Shown here: positions 56,101 through 64,000 of the stretch, one piece after another
Layout of the letters: every line of letters starts with the position of its first letter
Numbering within the stretch: position 1 is the first letter of the stretch
Assembly (NCBI RefSeq): GCF_042242105.1
Contig: NC_092019.1
Span: 28,479,828 to 28,543,827 of the forward strand
DNA: 64,000 nucleotides
Direction of reading: 5' to 3'
Source: Pempheris klunzingeri
Taxonomy: Eukaryota > Chordata > Actinopteri > Acropomatiformes > Pempheridae
Position numbers and translations under genes: made by a program
Notes under the pieces: generated by a model
What the model saw: only the letters and a program-made list of their open reading frames with translations
What the model was told of the DNA's origin: nothing
Database searches by the model: none

Positions 56101-58310
56101 AACCTCTGCCAGACACATGCAGCGACAGTCTCCATCTGTAGAATCAGGCAGAATGTTGCATCTTAAATCTCCACCTGCCAGACACATGCAGCCACAGCCT
56201 CCACCTGCAGAATCTGACAGAAAGTTACAGCAAAAGCCTCCACCTGTAACCTCTGCCAGACACATGCAGCGACAGTCTCCACCTGCAGAATCTGACAGAA
56301 TGTTGCATCTTAAATCTCCACCTGCCAGACACATGCAGCCATAGCCCCCACCTGCAGAATCTGACAGAAAGTTGCAGCAAAAGCCTCCACCTGTAACCTC
56401 TGCCAGACACATGCAGCCACAGCCTCCACCTGCAAAACTGACAGAAAGTTGCAGCTTAAACCTCCACCTGTAACTTCTGCCAAAAAACATGCAGCCACAG
56501 CCTCCACCTGCAGAATCTGACAGAAAGTTGCAGCTTAAACCTCCACCTGTAACCTCTGCCAGACACATGCAGCCATAGCTTCCACCTGCAGAATCTGACA
56601 GAAAGTTGCAGCTTAAACCTCCACCTGTAACTTCTGCCAAAAAACATGCAGCCACAGCCTCCACCTGCAGAATCTGACAGAAAGTTACAGCAAAAGCCTC
56701 CACCTGTAACCTCTGCCAGACACATGCAGCGACAGTCTCCACCTGCAGAATCTGACAGAATGTTGCATCTTAAATCTCCACCTGCCTGACACATGCAGCC
56801 ATAGCCCCCACCTGCAGAATCTGACAGAAAGTTGCAGCAAAAGCCTCCACCTGTAACCTCTGCCAGACACATGCAGCCACAGCCTCCACCTGCAGAATCT
56901 GACAGAAAGTTGCAGCTTAAACCTCCACCTGTAACCTCTGCCAGACACATGCAGCCATAGCCTCCACCTGCAAAACTGACAGAAAGTTGCAGCTTAAACC
57001 TCCACCTGTAACTTCTGCCAAAAAACATGCAGCCACAGCCTCCACCTGCAGAATCTGACAGAAAGTTGCAGCTTAAACCTCCACCTGTAACCTCTGCCAG
57101 ACACAGGCAGCCATAGCCTCCATCTGCAGAATCTGACAGAAAGTTGCAGCTTAAACCCCCATCTGTAACCTCTGCCTGACACATGCAGCTACAGCCTCCA
57201 CCTGCAGAATCTGACAGAAAGTTGCAGCAAAAGCCTCCACCTGTAACCTCAGACAGAAACCTGCAGCCACAGCCTCCACCTGCAGAATCTGACAGAAAGT
57301 TGCAGCTTAAACCTCCACCTGTAACTTCTGCCAAAAAACATGCAGCCACAGCCTCCACCTGCAGAATCTGACAGAAAGTTGCAGCAACAGCGTCCACCTG
57401 TAACCTCTGCCAGACACATGCAGCGACAGTCTCCATCTGCAGAATCAGGCAGAATGTTGCATCTTAAATCTCCACCTGCCAGACACATGCAGCCACAGCC
57501 TCCACCTGCAGAATCTGACAGAAAGTTACAGCAAAAGCCTCCACCTGTAACCTCTGCCAGACACATGCAGCGACAGTCTCCACCTGCAGAATCTGACAGA
57601 ATGTTGCATCTTAAATCTCCACCTGCCAGACACATGCAGCCATAGCCCCCACCTGCAGAATCTGACAGAAAGTTGCAGCAAAAGCCTCCACCTGTAACCT
57701 CTGCCAGACACATGCAGCCACAGCCTCCACCTGCAAAACTGACAGAAAGTTGCAGCTTAAACCTCCACCTGTAACTTCTGCCAAAAAACATGCAGCCACA
57801 GCCTCCACCTGCAGAATCTGACAGAAAGTTGCAGCTTAAACCTCCACCTGTAACCTCTGCCAGACACATGCAGCCATAGCCTCCACCTGCAGAATCTGAC
57901 AGAAAGTTGCAGCTTAAACCTCCACCTGTAACTTCTGCCAAAAAACATGCAGCCACAGCCTCCACCTGCAGAATGACAGAAAGTTGCAGCTTAAACCTCC
58001 ACCTGTAACTTCTGCCAGACACATGCAGCCACAGCCTCCACCTGCAGAATCAGACAGAAAGTTGCAGCTTAAACCTCCACCTGTAACTTCTGCCAAAAAA
58101 CATGCAGCCACAGCCTCCACCTGCAGAATCTGACAGAAAGTTACAGCAAAAGCCTCCACCTGTAACCTCTGCCAGACACATGCAGCGACAGTCTCCACCT
58201 GCAGAATCTGACAGAATGTTGCATCTTAAATCTCCACCTGCCTGACACATGCAGCCATAGCCCCCACCTGCAGAATCTGACAGAAAGTTGCAGCAAAAGC
58301 CTCCACCTGT
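52680..58310. repeat. 2817-bp higher-order tandem duplication in the array
   Basis: Many landmarks repeat at exactly 2817 bases: 52801/55618, 53222/56039, 53639/56456, 54523/57340 and 55097/57914. Within it a 607-base sub-duplication occurs (52615/53222, 52801/53408). The near identity implies recent unequal exchange. Confidence 0.88.
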
Positions 58311-58639
58311 AACCTCTGCCAGACACATGCAGCCACAGCCTCCACCTGCAGAATCTGACAGAAAGTTGCAGCTTAAACCTCCACCTGTAACCTCTGCCGA
58401 ACACATGCAGGCACAGCCTCCACCTGCAGAATCAGACAGAAAGTTGCAGCTTAAACCTCCACCTGTAACTTCTGCCAGACACATGCAGCCACAGCCTCCA
58501 CCTGCAGAATCAGACAGAAAGTTGCAGCTTAAACCTCCACCTGTAACTTCTGCCAGACACATGCAGCCACAGCCTCCACCTGCAGAATTTACCACAGAAC
58601 TGCAGCCAAAACTCCAGCAACCTACACCTCTTCCTCCAG

Positions 58640-60250
58640 TCAGCCCATAGCTCACCTACAATCCCTACCAGCATCCTGCACCTCTGTCTCCCCTCAGAGA
58701 TCATGGCAGCATCACCCTGAGCACCCACCTCTGCCTCTGATAGCTAGGTGAAAACTTCACCTGCAACCCCTGGCATCCTCCCCTTGTAGGTAAGTACAGT
58801 TCCATTCCTGTCTTCCTGCCTACATTAGGCACGTTTTACTCTAGCAGCCTCTGCCTGCAGCCTGCAACCCCTTTCATTCACTTCTCCATTCTGCCAGGTA
58901 GCTGCAAACAACAGTTCCTGTCCCGAGACACGACGTCAGCCGCCATCCATCAACTCCAGCACCAGCCTAAAACTCTAGCTCCTGCTAGATGTGCTATGCC
59001 TCCCCTTCAAACTCCAGATTTTTAAACATGCTTTGATTTTTTATTTATTTATTTTTATTGCTTTTATTTATGCTGTGTGAGCTGTGCTTGTTCTATTAAC
59101 CATTTCCTGTTGGTTAATAAATCCCTTTCTGCTGCTGTCAGATGAGTCATGAGTACATCATATATGATAAGTGTATTATTATATAAGAAATACCTTAAAG
59201 GTCTCCTATTCTGCTCATTTTCAGGTTCATACTTGTATTTGGAGGTCCTCCTAAAAACAGGTTTACACGGTTTAATGTTCAGAAAACACATTATTTGATG
59301 TGCACGATGCAGTGTGTAGGATTTAATTTAATCTTGTAGTAAAGTTGCAGATTGCAACCATGGTTTATGGTGATTATACATTACTGAGAACATGATTATG
59401 AATTATATTACATTTCATTCCCAATAGACCTCTCAAATCCTGCATACTAAACCTTTAATATTTGAGATTCTCATGAATTTATATAATTTTGAAGTTTTTG
59501 CCTGCAGAGATAACTCATCATCTAACTGTCTTATCTAATTGCCAATTAATACTCATGTGTCTCGAGGAATCATGGAAAAGTTTGATTTTAGACCTCTGTA
59601 ATGTAAAGTACCTTAGAAATGGCCACATGGTGGTGCTGCATGCACTGAACTAATGACTGGTTCCTTGTTCGTGGCCTAACAGACAAAAAAAAGAAACAGG
59701 ACCAATGCATGACCATGGAATTGCTTGTCAATAAAACTGAAGAAATAATAATAATATATATAATATATAATAATAAGAAGAAGAAGAATCAGAGAAATCA
59801 ACACTGATATTGTGAATTCATTATCGTCTTTACACAGTGTGTTCAGGGAGCAGTCTTATAGACAGGCTCATTAAAACACAGGATGGCATTTGCTGTGTGA
59901 AATAGTGCCTCTGTCAATTTCCCATGAAGGTTATTATAGCAATTGATACAAGGTAACATATTTTCATGGGCATTTCATCGTTAAGTGTCTATTAAACACA
60001 GGTGTATTCACATCTGTCTTCAAATGTGGAAGATCATCTGTGACTGTCAGCTGATCCACACAACTTAAACTAAGGTGTGCAGTCTCTCTGTTTTCCCTGA
60101 GCTGTATTCACTCTCATTACTGACCTTACCTCTTTATACCTTTAAGACTTCACAGATGACCTGACACAGCTCATCTCATTGCATGATAAGGCCACACGAT
60201 GGCATCACCCCTCCCCTTTTAGTCTCAAACAAGATGAAGTCATTCTAAGG
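58640..60250. other. Sequence right of the array
   Basis: C-rich array-like sequence fades by about 59000. A good AATAAA lies at 59116-59121 after a T-rich stretch, so a transcript crossing the array could end here. A (TAA/AAG)n microsatellite lies at 59745-59790. No gene recognised. Confidence 0.4.
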
Positions 60251-60755
60251 CAGTGCTTCTCAGTTATCTTCTGTTATGCCCCCCCCAGGAAGAAGAAAAC
60301 ATTTCGCGCCCCCCCCATTCTCCGTCGCGACAATAAATAGTATCATTTGTCTTTAAAATTGTTATACAGTATAGTACACCTCTGCATATCATTGTATCCT
60401 TATTAACATTAAAGAAAACAACAAAAAGAAAAAAGAGAAATATAGATCAACTTACAACAAAGAACAGCTTTATTAACATTGAACTGAATTGTAACAGGAA
60501 AGATCTAAAGTGCATCAATTTGCCTGAAATTCAAAATTAGCTTATCTTATTTAAACTATAAACATTTTTGGCCAACTAATTTAACAATTTGATACTGAAA
60601 AATAAAATTAAATAAACTGAATAAATAATAAATTCAAATTGATCAGGAACATTAACTCAGGAGAACAATACATAAAACATTTTAACCTACAAAACAAAAA
60701 TAAATAAAACAATTTGTGCTGATTTTTTTTTTATCAAAATGAGGATGTGGCTACA

Positions 60756-63004
60756 TTAATGGCTACAATGAGCACGTTTTGCAGTGCACAGCTTTTCGAA
60801 GCGGGGTTTGAAGGAGGATACAGCAACCTTTAGCTCTTGCTCAATGTTTAGGTGGGACCTGTACTTGGTCTTCAGTGCAGCAACAGCAGAGAAGCCAGTC
60901 TCACATAGATAAGATGTTGCAAAAGGAAGAAGAATGCCCACAGCCCTCTGCCCTAAGAGTGGATACTGCCTCTCTACACTCAGCCAGAATTCACTCAGTG
61001 TCTGTGAGGTGAACCTCAGTCTCAATGTGGAGTCAGACGTCATGTCAATGAACTGGTCCTCCTCTGCAGAGCTGAAACCAGTTGGAGCTGGTGCATTGAA
61101 AGGATCTCTCACCCAGTCATACTGGGAACTGGTTTCAGGGAAGTACTTTTTGAAGAATCCCATCAGTGATGAAATATGCTGCTTAATACATGGAATCACT
61201 GAGGTGGCATCATAGTCAGTAGTGTCAACAAATTCATGCAGGTTCTCCAATGAATCAGTATTTCCTTCATCAAGTCGCCTGCCCCACATTGCAAGCTTTC
61301 GAGTGAAAGAGCTGATCTTGTCTGTGACCTGAGGGAGGTGTTTATCTTTCCCTTGAAGCTGTAGATTTAGTTCATTCAGCTTTCCAAAGATGTCACTCAG
61401 GTAGGCCAGTTTCACCAGGAAGTTCTCATCACTAAATTTTTCTGCGACTTCGTACTTGTTCTCCTGCACCAAAAACATTCTTATCTGCTCTCTGAGCTCA
61501 AAAACTCGGGACAAGACTTTCCCTCGTGACAGCCACCTTGCTTCACTGTGAAACAACACAGCTTGATGTTCAGCTCCCATCTCCTCACAGATAGCAGAGA
61601 AGACTCTTGTTTTTAGTGGTCTGGTCTTTATAAAATTGACTACACCTACAATGTCAGTCATAACCTCACTTAATTCTGAGGAAAGGTGCCTTGATGCCAG
61701 TGCTTGTCCACTCAGCATTAGGTGAGACCTTCTTGATGAGTGCCTGAAGTCCTTTTCTCATCCCTGCCATAGTCTGTGCACCATCACTGCAAACACCAAT
61801 GCAGTTCTCCCACTTTAGCCCATTCTCAGTCAGGAAGCAGTCCAGCATTTTGAATAGCTCTTCAGCTGTGGCTCTGTCTCTGACATATTTACAAAAAAGT
61901 AGATCCTCACACAGGGTGTTTGTCATGTCAAAACGTACATAAGCAATAAACAAACAGTCTTTGTTGCTACCAGTTGCTTCATCAAATTGCAAGGCAAAAC
62001 GTTTGTCTTTGAGTTTGTCTACCAGCTGTTCTTTAAGATCGCTAGCAATGTCATTTATACTTCTGGCGACAGTGTCATTGGACAGAGGGATAGTTTTTAG
62101 TTTTTCAGCACGTGCGTCATCCAGCATGACAGAGACCATGTCTAATGCTGCGGGCAGCATCAGCTCCTCTGCGATGGTGTGGGGTTTTTTGCACTGAGCA
62201 ATTTGGTACGCCACCTTATAAGATGCTAGCAGTGCTCGTTGGTTTACTGACGTAGCATTCACAAAGTGGGATGACTGTTGGCAATATTCAGCACGTTTTT
62301 CGCTGAAAAAATTGGAGCGGCTTATCAGCGTGATTGGGGTGTACTGTGTTTAAGTGACGCCCTAATTTATTAGGCTTCTGTAACGGGTGTTTGCAGGACC
62401 CAATAGCAGCACAGTACTGGAAGAGCAATCAGGCGGAGAATCGGTGACAGGCGGGAGGTCAGGCAGTCAGCAGGCAGACAGAAGACAGGACGGACACAGG
62501 CGTAGCTCGTGGTCAGGAACAGAAGGCTTAGGTAATTACCAGGGCAGAGACGAGGAACTGTAGTCAGGGGCAAACAGGGTCGAAACCAGGAAATCAGTCC
62601 GAACAGGAGTGCTGGAAGGTCAGGCATGGAGCGAAGACAATCTGGCACTGAGTAAGTCTACTGCTGAGCCTAAATAGGCAGGTGAGTGCAATTGAGTGCA
62701 GCTGGGGAACCAGGTGAGGGTGATTGCCACTGATCAGGAGGCGTGGCCAGGTAAGTAGGTCAGAGAGTGTGGAAAAATACCAGGAGCAGCAGACCAGCAC
62801 AGCAGATTGTGACAGCTTCATGCTGTCCGCTGCCAACATTTTTAGACACAGTAAACACACCGGTCTTTCTTCCTTTCCCACCGTAGTCGCGGTGAAGCCA
62901 AGCGCCACATATGTTTCGTCAGACTTCCTAGTTTTAGCTTTCGGGAGACTTTCGTTTGTCTCATTACCTGCCTTTCTTTTCATCCCTGTTAAAAAATTTT
63001 CCAT
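60756..63004 (-). pseudogene. ZBED5/FAM200-like hAT transposase with three breaks
   Basis: The ATG is at 63002-63004 (MENFLTGMKRKAGNE). The BED finger begins with CLLCLKML and is cut by a solo LTR at 62379-62814; its histidine half (GRHLNTVHP) follows. A likely one-base insertion in the A run at 62306-62311 shifts the frame before EKRAEYCQQSSHF. The next frame (from 62262) carries catalytic-domain segments RFALQFDEATGSNKD and CIGVCSDGAQTMAGM. A small deletion near 61710-61725 shifts into the 320-codon C-terminal frame (GQALASRHLSSEL, VLFHSEARWLSRGKV). That frame ends with the hAT dimerisation tract (LLPFATSYLCETGFSAV, KTKYRSHLNIE). Apart from these breaks the domains are well preserved. Confidence 0.88.
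62379..62814 (-). mobile_element. Solo Ty3/gypsy LTR inserted in the BED finger
   Basis: Flanked by the 5-base duplication GCTTC at 62374-62378 and 62815-62819. Read on the minus strand it begins TGTCACAATCTGCTG and ends CCCGTTACA. A CTATTTAGGC box near 62673 is a plausible TATA element. Removing it with one GCTTC rejoins the zinc-finger reading frame. Confidence 0.9.
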
Positions 63005-63294
63005 GGTCTCTTGAGGCTTTGTTTACTGCACTTCATTTCTCCCGCTCTGCTGTATGTGCGCATGCTCAATGACAAAACCTATACACAAAGCTAATATTAA
63101 TTTCCCTATAGTAATATATAGGGACAATGGAATACTCTGACAATGGGAGCGCCACTGCCACCTACTGGAGGGGGTGTGCAATTATAGCACAAAAAAAAAA
63201 ACTTGTCCCCCGGGGTCACACACGCCCCCTCTGGCATCGCACTGCGCCCCCCCAGGGGGGCGGGCCCCACTATTTGAGAAGGACTGGTCTAAAC

Positions 63295-63510
63295 TCAGAA
63301 AAACAGCACTTTGTTTTCTCATTTGTACTTCTTCTGCCACATGCAGTGTTCGTCTAATGTTGTCTTGCGTTTGGCGCCCCCTGTCTGGAATCTATTGGAC
63401 AAGATGGATGTATATATCTTATAGACACAATTTAGTATAGATATTGGTCTATAATTTTCACAGAGTTCTTTGTTTTTACCCTCTTTATGTATGACAGTAA
63501 TTATGGCTTC
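63295..63510. other. Unassigned spacer
   Basis: No feature recognised between the hAT element and the LTR copy. Confidence 0.4.
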
Positions 63511-64000
63511 TTGTAGGATTTGTTTTAGTTCATCCGCTCGGCCTTGCGGGGCTTGTAGATGTAAAGACCTGGGGTTACATCCTGTGAGGACGGACTAACT
63601 TCCTTTATTTTTTGTTCATTGTTATGTTTGTTTATTCACTTCCCTGTTAAGATCCGCGGTGGGTAATTATCAACTGTAATCCCTAGTAGTACTGACTTAG
63701 GTGTGCAGGTTATAGTCACATGTGAACTGATTGCTGTGCTACTTTGATATGAATTGATGTGCAGTGGCATCTTAAGCATGCAGTGACTTTCACCCCCGGT
63801 CTATCGGGCTCATGTGTAATAGGTATTGACAGTGTACATAATTTTACCCCGTTTGGAGGAATAGGATTGTGATTTTATGATATGCACCGTGGATAATAAA
63901 TATTAACATTTATATACCTTCATTACTTGCGCTCCATTTTATTTAATGATTGACCTGTGGAGTCAGGTGCAACATATTGTTGTAGTTTATTTCTATTTTT
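63511..64000 (+). mobile_element. 5'-truncated copy of the LTR-in-LINE chimera
   Basis: 63511-63974 matches 32028-32525 with few changes (one 12-base and one 30-base length difference). It is then followed by TATTGTTGTAGTTTATTTCT, the same LINE 3' untranslated sequence that follows the solo LTR at 32526. It runs off the window end. It is therefore not an independent LTR insertion. Confidence 0.85.

Larger units (their letters stand above)
45990..58610. repeat. 39-bp minisatellite array, about 12.6 kb
   Basis: Two 39-base monomer types alternate. Type A starts CCTCCACCTGCAGAATCTGA and type B starts CCTCCACCTGTAACCTCTGC, so the basic unit is a 78-base dimer; about 320 monomers are present. Variants include 30-base monomers (9-base deletion), 37-, 38- and 40-base monomers, and CCATAG versus CCACAG differences. 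Because 39 is a multiple of three, long open frames appear on both strands. They read PPPAESDRKLQLK and PPPVTSARHMQPQ on plus and glycine/cysteine-rich on minus, but frame-changing monomers and TAG variants are common, so coding is not supported. Monomers at the left edge (46.0-46.6 kb) are the most diverged. Confidence 0.97.
60251..63286 (-). mobile_element. hAT element with ZBED-type transposase
   Basis: The left end is CAGTGCTTCTCAGTTATC and the right end, reversed, is CAGTCCTTCTCAAATAGT. Both are followed by C-rich runs (GCGCCCCCCCC near 60308, GCGCCCCCCCA near 63245). The 8-base flanks TTCTAAGG and GTCTAAAC share TCTAA and resemble the nTCTAGAn target of Charlie-type hAT elements. Length is about 3.0 kb including a 436-base LTR insertion. 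Confidence 0.85.

Noticed and set aside
45990..58610. CRISPR-like array
   Set aside because: Monomers are contiguous 39-mers with no unique spacers, in an animal genome.
46249..58650. Plus-strand PPPAESDRKLQLK/PPPVTSARHMQPQ repeat protein
   Set aside because: Attractive as a proline-rich repeat protein, but TAG/TGA variants (CCATAG, CAGTGA) and frame-shifting monomers break it every few hundred bases.

Overview
The window looks like a teleost fish chromosome segment. It has spliced genes with GT/AG introns, vertebrate-type tRNA-Ala and tRNA-Leu sequences, remnants of two gene families I associate with fish (SAMD3-like and SAMD9/SAMD9L-like), and a dense, nested population of Tc1, piggyBac, hAT, Ty3/gypsy, endogenous-retrovirus and L2/Rex-type LINE elements. 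It is gene-poor and transposon-rich; no bacterial-type operons, ribosome binding sites or CRISPR arrays are present.

Layout. 0-5.5 kb: a decayed endogenous retrovirus with a gag-like region (two in-frame stops), two different integrase pieces and a polypurine tract. 5.6-9 kb: a multi-exon SAMD3-like gene with a candidate promoter and a deleted LINE in its first intron; it ends where a Ty3/gypsy element has landed. 8.9-12 kb: gypsy LTR plus integrase, then LINE debris. 12.1-15.5 kb: a full-length piggyBac element with TTAA duplications, inserted next to a tRNA-Ala gene. 16-18.2 kb: LINE, gypsy and dispersed-repeat fragments. 19.2-21 kb: a short SAMD9L-like NTPase gene fragment. 22.2-24.9 kb: dispersed repeats around an intact-looking Tc1 element. 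25-30 kb: sparse sequence with one orphan coding exon and tRNA-Ala/tRNA-Leu copies. 30-37.3 kb: LINE debris split by three LTR-like insertions and a hAT element. 37.4-39.8 kb: another hAT element with an L2 LINE inside. 39.9-44.2 kb: mostly unassigned, with diverged internal repeats. 44.3-45.5 kb: a three-exon gene that reads cleanly as a 267-residue protein of unknown function. 46-58.6 kb: a 12.6-kb minisatellite of 39-bp monomers with multi-kilobase higher-order duplications. 60.25-63.29 kb: a ZBED-type hAT element interrupted by a solo gypsy LTR. 63.5-64 kb: a second, 5'-truncated copy of an LTR seen at 31.7-32.5 kb, followed by the same LINE sequence.

The window is best read as a stratigraphy of insertions. 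Target-site duplications define most element borders precisely, and for two insertions the host transposase reading frame or zinc finger can be seen to resume exactly beyond the insertion. The least explained items are the 267-residue gene with the adjoining 39-bp array, the dispersed tRNA-Ala module, the piggyBac zinc ribbon split by an expanded pentanucleotide repeat, and the LINE-LTR chimera that appears twice.
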